DNA of 64,000 nucleotides from Podocnemis expansa. Its lineage: Eukaryota; Chordata; Testudines; Podocnemididae. The stretch covers positions 302,380 to 366,379 of the forward strand of contig ML682227.1 in the NCBI GenBank assembly GCA_007922195.1, read 5' to 3'. A program made the translations under genes and the position numbers. The notes under the pieces are model-generated. The model saw only the letters and a program-made list of their open reading frames with translations, searched no databases and was not told the DNA's origin. How positions within the stretch are numbered: the first letter of the stretch is position 1; the number at the start of each line of letters is the position of its first letter. Shown here piece by piece: positions 32,371 through 41,590 of the stretch.

Positions 32371-33603
32371 AGCCAGTCTTTGCTTCTCCATAGGCAGGGC
32401 CCAGTCCTTATTCAAAATGGAAAATGTTTCAAGGTGGTGTTTCTCTAGCCAAAAGGCTCTCTCAATCCCAAATGTTGGTCTTTTTTAAGAAAGGGTGGAA
32501 AACCCTCCCCCCTTTCACTCACTGCTATGTGGTTCTCTTTGTCCCATCTAAACCCGGGAGCTCTATTTGCATTGTCTTAGACACTTCAGCCTCTGTGCTG
32601 ATTTATAATCCTGAAGGTCTGCTTTCTGCCTGAGCCATGTAAAATACCTGGGAACATTCCTCATATCTGTACACAAATATATTGCAGGAACTATGACTGA
32701 CATCCTAACAATGATGCAGAACATGTTATGTAAATTCATAAAGAAACCCCTTGCATGACATCATTGGCATCAAGCCATACGATTACCATGCAAAAATGAA
32801 CAGGAAAATTACACAGATCATCAGGGGTGTCACTGGCACTGGGCTTAAGGGGCTCGAGCCCCGACTCCCAGCACCTGAGCGCAGGCTCCATCACTGGGCC
32901 GCCCATGGCTGTGGCGTGCAAACAAGCTACTGCCTCTGAAACACCTACCCACCATCAGACCACTCTTTTCCCATGTCTTCCTAAGCCCCACTCTGCATTC
33001 CCTACACTCCCTGTCCCCATGTTCCCACTCCAGCCTTCCTAACCCCCCACTCCCAATTTGCTCATTTTCACTTCACCCCATTCAGCCCCCCAACCCCTCC
33101 ATACCTCCCCAGCCCACCGTCCTCATCCCTTCTTCCTACCCGCCCAACACTGAGCCGCTGGCTGCTTGACTATCCCCAAACTACCACCCCCTAGGCCCCC
33201 CTTACCTGTGCTGCTGAGGTAGCCAAGGAGCCAGGCCAGGCCCAGCCACCAGCTGGCCGGCCAGCAAAGGGGACAGGGGCCCGAGACTAGGTCTGGGATG
33301 TGTGTGCTGCCCAGGCTCAGCAGGAAGAGGTGTGGCTACTGCAGGCTGGAGGGGTGGCTGGGCTCAGTCCAGCCCACAGTCCCTTGAGCTGGCCCTGGGG
33401 GAATGCACCAGAAAGCTGTGTTTTGGTGCATTCCTCTGTTTTCAGGGAGCCCTGGAATGCATCATTCTGGTGTGTTTCTCTATTTATAGGAGGGCCTGGA
33501 ACACTGCCCAACCCTAAAAATATGGGGACCCAGAATGCCATTCCAGGGCTTTCTGGCTTACTTTAACCCCTGGTTTAATTGATATCTGAGAAGCAATCTT
33601 ACA
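32371..33603. other. Non-coding; old repeats
   Basis: About 32,822-32,900 begins GGGGTGTCACTGGCACTGGGC, similar to the start of the hAT element at 33,612, and is probably a truncated relative. The rest is C-rich then mixed sequence without a recognisable exon. Confidence 0.35.
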
Positions 33604-33611
33604 ACTATGCC

Positions 33612-34093
33612 CAGAGGCGTTGGTGGCACTGGGCACCACGGGGCACGTGCCCCAAACCCCAGTGCCGGTGCCCCGGATCACCAGCCCAATCGAGCCAGAG
33701 ATCTGGGGCCAGCCACTGGTGGCCACGGTGGCCCTGTCTGCAGCTGGGGATGTGGGGCCCAGCCTCCTGCAGCTGCTTCTGGCCCCGGCCCCGGCCCCGG
33801 CCCCGGCCCCGGCCCCGGCCCCGGCCCCGGCCAGGGATCTGGGGCCCAGCCGCGGGCCGTGGCAAGCAATCCGGAGGCCAGCTGTGCATGCCAGCAGCAG
33901 CCCCATCCCCGGCCGGGGATACAGGACCCTGCCGCCCACGGCCGCTTCTGGCCCCGTCCCCGGCCGGGGAAGCGAGGCCTAGCCACCCATGGCAGCACCT
34001 GGCCCTATCCCGGGCCAGGGGGCAGGGCCTGCAGGATGGGGGCTGGGCCTGGGCCTGTGCTCCGGGTCCCTCCCCCGGCCAGCGATGCCTCTG
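33612..34093. mobile_element. hAT-type MITE carrying a GGCCCC array
   Basis: Ends CAGAGGCGT and ATGCCTCTG are inverted and ACTATGCC flanks both sides (33,604-33,611 and 34,094-34,101), a hAT-style 8-bp duplication. The 482-bp interior is extremely GC-rich. All the long proline- and alanine-rich or glycine-rich frames here come from the repeat array. Confidence 0.8.
33781..33832. repeat. (GGCCCC)8 hexanucleotide array
   Basis: Eight perfect GGCCCC units followed by GGCC. The minus strand is (GGGGCC)n, which can form G-quadruplexes. It lies inside the hAT MITE. Confidence 0.95.
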
Positions 34094-34281
34094 ACTATGC
34101 CACTCATGCACAGTACCCATTGCTAAAGAACCCTGCAGGAGCAGTTATAGTAAAGCTGGTTTTCGGAACTTCTGGTGGGTACCTTGGAACCCAGGTGTTG
34201 CCGAGATAAAGTGTAAACATCCCAGATACTCTGAACAGAGGCTCAGTTTGCAAATATTTACATTCATTTTCTTCTTTTTAG

Positions 34282-34380
34282 ATTCTCCTGCTCCTTTTCC
34301 TCCATGGCAGCTCATTGCAGTGATTCTGGGTTTCTTTTGCCTGCTGTTCTAGGGAGCAGTAGTGTCTCGGGTTGCCAGCC
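34282..34380 (+). pseudogene. Lectin-like receptor copy B, exon 2 (transmembrane), dead
   Basis: Counterpart of 12,152-12,250, with the same length and the same CTTCTTTTTAG acceptor. It reads DSPAPFPPWQLIAVILGFF then CLLF and a TAG stop (34,350-34,352) in the middle of the helix. The donor, GT in copy A, is CT here. Either lesion alone would stop production of a membrane receptor. The PPW-x-L-I-A-V-I-L-G sequence is closer to the family norm than copy A, so the lesions are likely recent compared with the duplication. Confidence 0.8.
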
Positions 34381-35084
34381 CTAAGCTACTGCAGGAAATA
34401 AACTAGTGGTTTGATTCATCCCTGCATTAATCCAGTTTCATGTCATTGTAAATCCACTGGCATTATACTGATGTAAAATTGAATCAATACGCTAACACAG
34501 TTGCAGTTGCATGTACATAATCCCTCTCTTTGAGGAATCACCTGATTTAGGGTGCATTTCCATTTGGTTCCACATTTTATTCACATGAGCCGTAATGTTG
34601 GGCTTTTACTTTCTTGGTCTTACTGTAGACTTGCACTTTTTTCTAAAAAGGGATTCATATTCAGAGGAAAGTCACTGGTATGTTTCCCATATATGTTGAA
34701 GAATCAAACTTCAAAATTTTCTTTTTTAAAAAAGGACTGTTATTAAACATCCAAGCAACCAGCCACAGTTAAAATATTAATGTTATAAGAACAAATGGAA
34801 ATAACATCATTCCAACTTTGTTTCTTTCAATCCAAGATTGAATTTCAGTATGAAATTGTGTAATTAAATGATATCATTGTGAATGCAATTTTTCCAGGAT
34901 TCCTGTCCATCAGGAAACTTACACAGCAAGAAAATGTACATTGGCATCAACAAACTGATCAAGAATCATATAGTTAAACAAAGGGTGTATTCTTTAGCGG
35001 AATCAGCTGCCTACATTGTTCAGCGTCCTATCCTCTGAAGACAAAAGAATACATAATTTGCATATAATCATCCTGAAATACTTC

Positions 35085-35180
35085 AGACTAACAGTTCTCA
35101 AGAACAGAACCACATAAAAGCAACAAAATATGCCAAACGAGCAATGGAGGGAGCTCTGCTAGTTCTATTGCCTAGTGAAG
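35085..35180 (+). pseudogene. Lectin-like receptor copy B, stalk exon remnant
   Basis: Aligns with the copy A stalk exon (shared GAGCAATTGAGGGAGCTCTGC / GAGCAATGGAGGGAGCTCTGC). A one-base difference in length shifts the frame, and a TAG follows directly after the equivalent of LC. A good donor, GAAG followed by GTGGAAG, remains. Confidence 0.5.
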
Positions 35181-36099
35181 GTGGAAGTGGACAGAACTGG
35201 AGCTCACCTATTGCTGATACACTGATTGTTTCTTCAGGGGCTCAGGCAGGAGCTGATAAGGTTCCTGCTCATTGCACTCAGATGCTCTAGGCCCAAGTAG
35301 GAAAGCAGTAAGCACATGAACAACATTTTCAGTGCTCTACTGATGTTTTCATAGCGAGAGGGGGACGACAAATTATTTAAAAAGAAAGTAAAGTCATTTT
35401 ATTTACAATAACTGTGTTGGAGTGTTGCCATCTGAAACACCACAGCATCAGAACAGCTGGAAACGACAAGTTGCTCTAAATAATAAAACCCCTGAGTATA
35501 CCAACATAAGCTGCCAATTAGAACCTGTTTAACACACATAGTTCTTCACTTACAGAGGTTGTACGGGGCACTACAACCAAATATGATGGAGACCAACTGA
35601 AATCAGACAGAATTCTTCAAACATTGTAAACATACGTTTTCTAGATAAAAAGATGGTGAAGCTTCTCCAACCCCACAGCAGGAGCAATCAGCTTTTGTGC
35701 AGTGAGAGGTACAGAATCAGCAGGCCAACAATAGCTCGGTGAAGAATGAAGTGGTTTGTGCGGTCACTGGATCATAGCAAATCTACATCCATATATGGGC
35801 AGAGCACCAGTCAGCAGCTAAACCACATGTTTACACCATTTGCAATAAAAATAATAGCATCCATACAGCATAGCAGAGGCCTCTGTAACTAGAGATAAGT
35901 TGTAGGGATTATAGCCTTCTCAGAGGCCTTCATCAGGTAAGGAGAGAATCCAGCTCTAGATAATATTGCTTTCTATACCGTCAAGAGTGGTAGGGTAATA
36001 TACGCATCAGTAAATGACTTTTAACAACAATAGCTTGCATCACACCAATCAGCTGTAATGGAACTATGATTTTATTATTTTAATGTTAAGGAAGCATAG

Positions 36100-36227
36100 A
36101 GAAGTGGAAGCAACATGGAGAGTCTTGTTACCACTTACCTACAGCCTGGAAAAATTGGCAAGGAAGTAAAGATTATTGCTCTTCTTTGGGCTCCAACCTT
36201 CTTAAGACTGAAACCAAGGATGAATTG
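36100..36227 (+). pseudogene. Lectin-like receptor copy B, lectin-domain exon 1
   Basis: Reads KWKQHGESCYHLPTAWKNW, then SKDYCSSLGSNLLKT and ETKDEL, ending in a GTAATC donor. The W-x-x-H-G-x-S-C-Y and S-L-G-S-x-L-L motifs are nearer to the group V consensus than those of copy A, and the C-Y cysteine is kept. Eleven bases including the first C-P cysteine are missing beside the acceptor, which also changes the entry phase. Confidence 0.7.
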
Positions 36228-36554
36228 GTAATCTCTTAACCTTCTGTTCCTAGGTCCAATCTCAGGACATTTGGGCAGAACTGCAAGAATTTTATTTTCC
36301 ACACAACCCTGTTCCATTACAGATTCCTGTCCACTACGATCACAGCAGTGTGCAAAGGGCCAGCCCAAAGAGTTGAAGTGCTCAGGAAGATGGTTCTTTG
36401 ACTTATGCCCAAAGATACAGATATGATTAGCATGTAGTATGAGACACAGGACTGATGTTGAGTACTAGGAAAGAGTACAAAAAGAAATTCTGAACCTGAC
36501 TGACCCTGATGCCAAAACCATTTGCAATCAATGGAAAGAGTTGCATTAACTAGA

Positions 36555-36709
36555 AAAAAGTCCAGCGGGGCAGCCATGTTAGTCTAGTCCAGCAAAAGAA
36601 ACAAGGAGTCCTGTGGCACTTAAAAACTAACAAATTTGTGATCAATAAATTAAATAAATAAAATAAAAATAAAAGTCTATAAGTACCACAGGACTCCTCG
36701 CTTCTTTTG
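36555..36709. mobile_element. Penelope-like foldback repeat, 10-bp duplication
   Basis: ATTAACTAGA flanks both sides (36,545-36,554 and 36,710-36,719). The arms GAGTCCTGTGGCACTTAAAAAC and TAAGTACCACAGGACTCCTCGC are inverted around an AT-rich middle without the hammerhead-like core. The corresponding site in copy A (about 14,655) lacks it. Confidence 0.7.
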
Positions 36710-37143
36710 ATTAACTAGAGTGTACTTTGTTTTAGATCCCAAACTAGTAGAGACATCCTGGAGGTTGGGTCTATTGGGCTTCAAAGGGAGAAAGAGCCTC
36801 ACATCTCTCCTCAATCCAGGTCCTCCTCACCAAGAAGCAGCAATTACAGGGTTGAAGGCAAGCCCGTCTGCTCTCCTGAGGTGGAAGAATGGTGGCTGGC
36901 CTTTGAAGTGATCGTAAAAGGAGGGAAAAGGGATCAGTTGCAACAAAAATGTGAATTAATTTTCCATCAAATCTGTGGGTCGTTTAACTTGCAGAAATCT
37001 GACTCTTCAAGAACAATTATGTGCAGGACTGGAAGTTTGGCACATGGACACCCAGTACATTCCCTCCTCTGATAGACCCTCACTGATAAACTGGATAAAT
37101 AAGGAGAATGAGGGTAAAATTATTTGGTTTTGTTCCCATGCAG

Positions 37144-37244
37144 CATTTTATGAAATCACTAGCTTATACTTACTTGGACTATCTTGTAAGACAGGTAATT
37201 TGCCCTAGGTTTGGGGGGACAGCACAAGCTCTCACTGATGATCT
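37144..37244 (+). pseudogene. Lectin-like receptor copy B, lectin-domain exon 2, dead
   Basis: Aligns with 15,618-15,724 but is 101 instead of 107 nt. After CCCATGCAG it starts FYEITSLYLLGLS in one frame, and the G-L-S-x-K-x-x-N part continues to a TAG where a tryptophan codon is expected. The donor GTAAGT is intact. The exon is pseudogenic. Confidence 0.7.
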
Positions 37245-38382
37245 GTAAGTGCTTCTCAGTGGCAGAAACTCTTCTCCTCTTTTTAAGCTCGTTGCATATT
37301 TTCTGCAAGCGGAGGGCTGGAACATGACTTTTATGCCACAGCCCTGCATAGGGTGCACATGCAACTGCACTTTCCCTGTAGAGGCATGGATAGGGGGATG
37401 CAAGCAGAGCAACCGCCTTTTTTGCCCCATCTCCCTGTGTCTCATAGGATGGGGAGGGAGGTAGCAGCAAGTGAGTGGTTTCTGGCTGAGCTCCTCCTCC
37501 CCCAGTCTATGGCTGCAAACTGCTGCTTCTTTGCTGCTGGAGTCCCATACATTTCCTTTGCTGCTACTCTGTCTAACCTCAGCAGGGAGTCAGCAGCAGC
37601 TGCTGTCTCCCTACAGAGGCTGCAAGGTCCGCTCTCCTACCCTGTCCCAGAGCTGGCTGGTCCACTCCCAGGGGTGAGGCAGACCAGTGTGTGGTTGCTC
37701 TGCTGTGGGAGCAGAGCCAATTGGCATGCTGTATGGCCTCTGGTGTCACACTCCAGGGCCCATGCCCCTGGAGGGCCACACCAGAAGCCATACTGTGTGC
37801 CAGTCAGCCACGCTGCTCCAGCGAGCAGACCAGTCTGAGCAGGACCAGAGCTGGGGCTGGTGCAGGTAGAGAGGTCTCTGGCCCTGTGCCCCACCCCCAG
37901 CCCTGCAGTGACAGTCCACACTCAGGCTGCCATGGTGGGCGACCAAGGCCCCAGGTGGAGGGGCCCAACGGTGCCCTGGGGCCCAGGGTCTCAAGGCCCA
38001 GTGTAAGGATAGGGAAAGTGCCACTTCCAGGGGAAAAGCTGGCTGATCACTGCTAGGCAGCCTCTCCAGAGGCTGCTGAGAAATTGGAGAGGAGATTGTC
38101 ATGTGGATCTTTAATTTGTATGTATTTTATGTGGCATCCTCTCACCCCCCTCCTCCCCCAGTACTGCTGCTCAGGAGTCAGAGCTGTGACAGAAAACTAT
38201 GCCCATGTTTTTGCCTGAGCTTTTTGCTTCTGACTTTGATGAACATTAGATTAATTCACAACTTGATTTAGAAACTACATCAAACTCTCCTACATGCCCC
38301 CCTACAAACTGCATAATATGTACAGCTGCTGGACGTTCCTATGTGTGATCAGCAGACAATAAACTGTGAATTTTCAATCTAG
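37245..38382. other. Intron of copy B with an extra GC-rich part
   Basis: The beginning matches the copy A intron (shared TTCTCAGTGGCAGAAACT-like and CTGCAAGCGGAGGGCTGG). About 37,620-38,050 is GC-rich and has no equal in copy A. The long frames are not conserved. Confidence 0.5.
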
Positions 38383-38498
38383 ATTCAGTCACTCAGCAGG
38401 GCTCTCTAAAGTGCTGTATACTTTTGTTAGTAGAGGAACCAAGTCTGAAGCCTTTGATGAGCCAAACTCCTGTACTTGAGAGAAGGTTGTTCACCAGA
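38383..38498 (+). pseudogene. Lectin-like receptor copy B, last exon, first part
   Basis: Aligns with 16,469 onwards: shared TCAGTCACTCAGCAGGGCTCT and AGTAGAGGAACCAAGTCTGA, ending in CCTGTACTTGAGAGAAGG where copy A has a sequence for CICEKK. Indels break the frame. The exon is cut by a transposon at 38,499 and its tail resumes at 40,031-40,069 with GATGAATAGCCAC-like sequence. Confidence 0.7.
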
Positions 38499-38684
38499 GC
38501 TATGTCTATGCTAGAGGGCTCAGTTAAGGCAACTTAACAAGTTTGACATAAAGGCAACTTTATTAAATCAACTTAGTCCACATTTGTTTAAGTTCACTTT
38601 ATAAAGTTGACTTAAACAGCTATCCTGCCTTAAGTTGATTTTAATAAGTTGACTTTAATGGCCACATTTTGGGTATGTCTAAAC

Positions 38685-39560
38685 TGGAGCCTTAGGTTGT
38701 CTTAACCTCCCTTACGTTGACCTAAGGGATTCCATGGCCAAGTTGGGCATTTATTAAGTTCATGTAAGTTCTTGCTTAAGTCTACTTAACAACGCCTGCT
38801 CCTGAGCTCGATTTAAACTTTAAGCCAACTTAAGACGAGGGGCCTGCACCTGGGCCCCACTCCCTGTCCACCCCTGGCTCTGCTCCTTCCTCTGGGTCCC
38901 AGTTTGGACCCAGCTGCTGCCAGTAGCTGGCTGGGAGCTGGATTCAATCCCGAGACCCTTGCAGCAAGGGGCTTGGGGCAGGTGCCTGCTCCTGCTGCCT
39001 GTGGCAAGAGGCTGGGAGGCAAATCTAGCTCCCAGAGCCTTGCCGGAGGTGGTAGGGGCAAGGAATTGGCTCCTGAACCCCACGGCAAGGGGCGTGGAGC
39101 CCTATCTGGCTCACAGCCCCGATTCCCCACTGCCTGTGGCAAGGGGCTGAGAACTAGATCTGGCTCACAGCCCCTTACAATGGACGGTAAGGGCCAGCTC
39201 CTAGCCCTCACTGCCTCCAGCAAGGGTCTGGGAGCCTGACTGGGCCCCGCATCCCTTGCCATGGGGGGCATAAGCCAACTTCTAGCTCCCACCGCCTTTG
39301 GCAAGGGCCTGGGATCCAGATAGGACTCCCAACCCCTTGCCAGTGGTGGCAGGACTCCAATCAGCCCCTCAGGGTTGTATTGGAGCTCCAGAGCCAGATC
39401 ACGCCTCAGGGTGGGGCAGGGAGCGGTTCCCAAGCTTGGGTCTGGGATATGTCTACTGGTATGGAGCTACCCCTAAGCTGACTTCACAAGGTCAACTTTA
39501 AGTTGACTTAAAGCCGACTTTGTGAAGTCAACATAAAATAACCCCATAGTGTAGACATAG
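38685..39560. mobile_element. Inner Harbinger MITE with repeated core
   Basis: The core (38,870-39,360) has about seven diverged repeats of a unit around TTGCAAGGGGCTGGGAGCC spaced roughly 50-65 bp. These repeats create long open frames on both strands without coding meaning. Confidence 0.55.
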
Positions 39561-39601
39561 CCTTTGTTAAGTCAACTTAACCTTTAAAGGTGAGCTTTGT
39601 T

Positions 39602-39963
39602 GGCTGTGTTCACACACAGGCATTATTTTGATACAAGTTGTGTCAAAACAACTTGTAGTGAAATAATGCCTTATTTCAAAAAAACTTAATTCGAATTAAC
39701 AGTTTGTTAATTCGAATTAAGGAAAAAAGCTCAAAGCGAAATAGCAGTTTCAGGCAACAGTTATTTCAAAACAAGTCACTGTTGTTTCGAAACAACATGT
39801 TCGGATGTTATTGTTTCGAAACAATCATTTCGAAACAACGTTGTTTCGTCCCCACATAGGGTTTAAGTTGTTTTGAAACAACCTTGCGTCGTGTGAACAG
39901 GGTATTTCTTATTTCGAAACAACCTCTGTTGTTTTGAAATAAGAGTGCTGTGTGAACACAGCC
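39602..39963. mobile_element. Harbinger MITE with GTT duplication
   Basis: Ends GGCTGTGTTCACACACAGG and GTGTGAACACAGCC, with GTT outside both. Closely related to 28,025-28,420. Confidence 0.7.
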
Positions 39964-40030
39964 GTTAAGTGGCCAAAGGGGGTCATGGAGTTGCTTAAGT
40001 TGACTTAAGCCTCTAGCAAAGACATAGCCC

Positions 40031-40069
40031 AAGAGCCCACAGAATGAGAAGTAGAAGAATGAATAGCCA
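40031..40069 (+). pseudogene. Lectin-like receptor copy B, last exon tail after insertion
   Basis: Reads AGAGCCCACAGAATGAGAAG and GAAGAATGAATAGCCAC, the counterpart of copy A 16,588-16,626 including the TGA position. It shows that the 1.5-kb Harbinger unit sits inside the exon. Confidence 0.6.
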
Positions 40070-40223
40070 CGAATCATTCAAACAAGCAAGGCATTTGTTG
40101 CACTTTTTAAGACCAAAAAGTTTATTAATTGCATGACCTTTCACTTGATCAAATGTTTGATGATGGAGCACTTACATAATGGGAGGAAAAATAAAAGCAG
40201 GGAAGTGTAAGTCATAGAATCAG

Positions 40224-40531
40224 AAAAAGCAAAGAGTCCTGTGGCACTTAAATACTAACAGATGTATTTATTGGATGAGCTTTCATGGGAGAAATTCCCA
40301 CTTTATCAGACGCTTTGAAGAGGGGAAACGGAAAATGGGATGAAAGTAACTGCCAATAAATGGCATTTATTTCCATTGCATTCTGTAAGTTCCCCTTCTT
40401 CAAAGCGTCTAATGTAGTGGAATTTTCTCCCATGAAAGCTCACACAATAGATAAATCTGTTAGTATTTAAGTATCACAGGACTCCTTGCTTTTTTTGCTT
40501 CACTAGACTAACATGGCTGCCCCTTTGGAAC
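40224..40531. mobile_element. Penelope-like foldback repeat, 12-bp duplication
   Basis: TCATAGAATCAG lies on both sides (40,212-40,223 and 40,532-40,543). Both arms are present, facing outwards, with CTGATAA...GAAAGC on the minus arm and TCTAATG...GAAAGC on the + arm, ending AGACTAACATGGCTGCCCC. Confidence 0.75.
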
Positions 40532-40639
40532 TCATAGAATCAGGTCATAATATTTCAGCAAAGCAAAGCAGTTTAAATTCAAATGGGGTAGAACAACATA
40601 TGAAAAGGTCAGAAGGTAGGGATAGGAGAAAGACACTTA

Positions 40640-41041
40640 GGCCGTATTCACACAGCACTTTTGTTTCAAAAGAACCTCGTTGTTTCAAAACAAAAAAAAA
40701 ACATGTTCACATGACACATAGTTGTTTCAAAACAAGGGGAAGCCCTTGTTTTGAAACAACACAGTTGTTTAAACCTGGTTTCTGGGAGAAACAACGTTGT
40801 TTTGAAACCCTTGTTTCGAAACAAGGCGTGTGAACATGTTGTTTCGGAACAAAGTGTTCCGAAACAACGTTGGATCCTCAGCACCCTGGCCAGGGAACCC
40901 TTAGGATCCTGGCCAGGGTGCTGAGGGCTGTCCCTCAGCCCCTGGTGTCTGGGGGTTGATCTGCTGCGGGCTGGCTCAGCCCGCAGCCCAGGCTGCACCC
41001 CCAACACCGCCGGCGGGTTCCATCTGTGTGTGAATACAGTC
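40640..41041. mobile_element. Harbinger MITE
   Basis: Ends GGCCGTATTCACACAGC and GTGTGTGAATACAGTC, with TTA on the left and TGA on the right. Subterminal TTTCGAAACAA palindromes and a core with CTCAGCACCCTGGCCAGGG like the one at 10,300. Confidence 0.65.
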
Positions 41042-41334
41042 TGACTGTAATGAGAAAGCCAGTTCAAAATTCTATTCAAGCCTAAGGCAATGGTCTTAAA
41101 TTTGCATATTAATTCTAACTCTGTAGTTTCTAATTGAAGGTCTGATTTGTAATTAAGTTGCGTAAGTACAGCAATTGACATATATTCCATGGATTGAGCA
41201 GGGAAATGAAAATGTTCCCCTAATTTTTTTATGTTGTTTTTTTTTTCGATGTCAGATTTGTATTCATTTATTCTTTTTTGCATTATGTGCCAACAATGCC
41301 CCTTTGCCTCATGCATTGGTCAAATAGGGCAGTC

Positions 41335-41391
41335 TCTGGTGCAGTTTAGGCCCATTGTTTCTTATCCTATCCTAAAGATGTTCAGGAGAAC
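41335..41391 (-). mobile_element. CR1 LINE 3' region, left piece
   Basis: GCAGTTTAGGCCCATTGTTTC and TTATCCTATCC...AGGAGAACA continue directly, once the DIRS element is removed, into ATTTTTTCTCCC at 45,631. Confidence 0.65.
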
Positions 41392-41408
41392 AGTGGGTTA
41401 CTTACTGG

Positions 41409-41590
41409 TAACTGTTCTTCTTCAAGATGGGCTGCTCACATACATTCAGTTCTAGGTGTCTATGTGGCACAGCACATGATTGGCCAGAAACATTTTGCCC
41501 TCATCTGTCAGAACAGGGTCAGTGGCCAATGCCCCCCTCTGGCCGCTCCCACGGCTATATATATGGCCCCAACCCTCATCCTCTTCAGTC
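41409..41590. repeat. DIRS element 1, left inverted terminal repeat
   Basis: Matches 45,450-45,628 in reverse complement: GCTGCTCACATACATTCA, TAGGTGTCTATGTG, CTCTGGCCGCTCCCACGGC and TATATATATGGCCCC in the same order. Confidence 0.8.

Larger units (their letters stand above)
38499..40030. mobile_element. Nested Harbinger MITEs inside copy B last exon
   Basis: The outer unit begins GCTATGTCTATGCTAGAGGG and ends CTCTAGCAAAGACATAGCCC, with AAGTTGACTTAA palindromes at both ends. Within it are a unit at 38,685-39,560 (GGGTATGTCTAAAC to GTGTAGACATAGCC) with a GC-rich tandem-like core, and a unit at 39,602-39,963. Joining the outer flanks restores the copy A order of the last exon. Confidence 0.65.

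Noticed and set aside
33514..34209. Proline/alanine- and glycine-rich ORFs up to 200 codons
   Set aside because: They are produced by the GGCCCC array and GC-rich hAT MITE; there is no domain and a frame exists in nearly every register.
38813..39433. 206-codon minus ORF with repeated PLP and RGL motifs
   Set aside because: It follows the tandem-like GC-rich core of a Harbinger MITE; the repetition is at DNA level.
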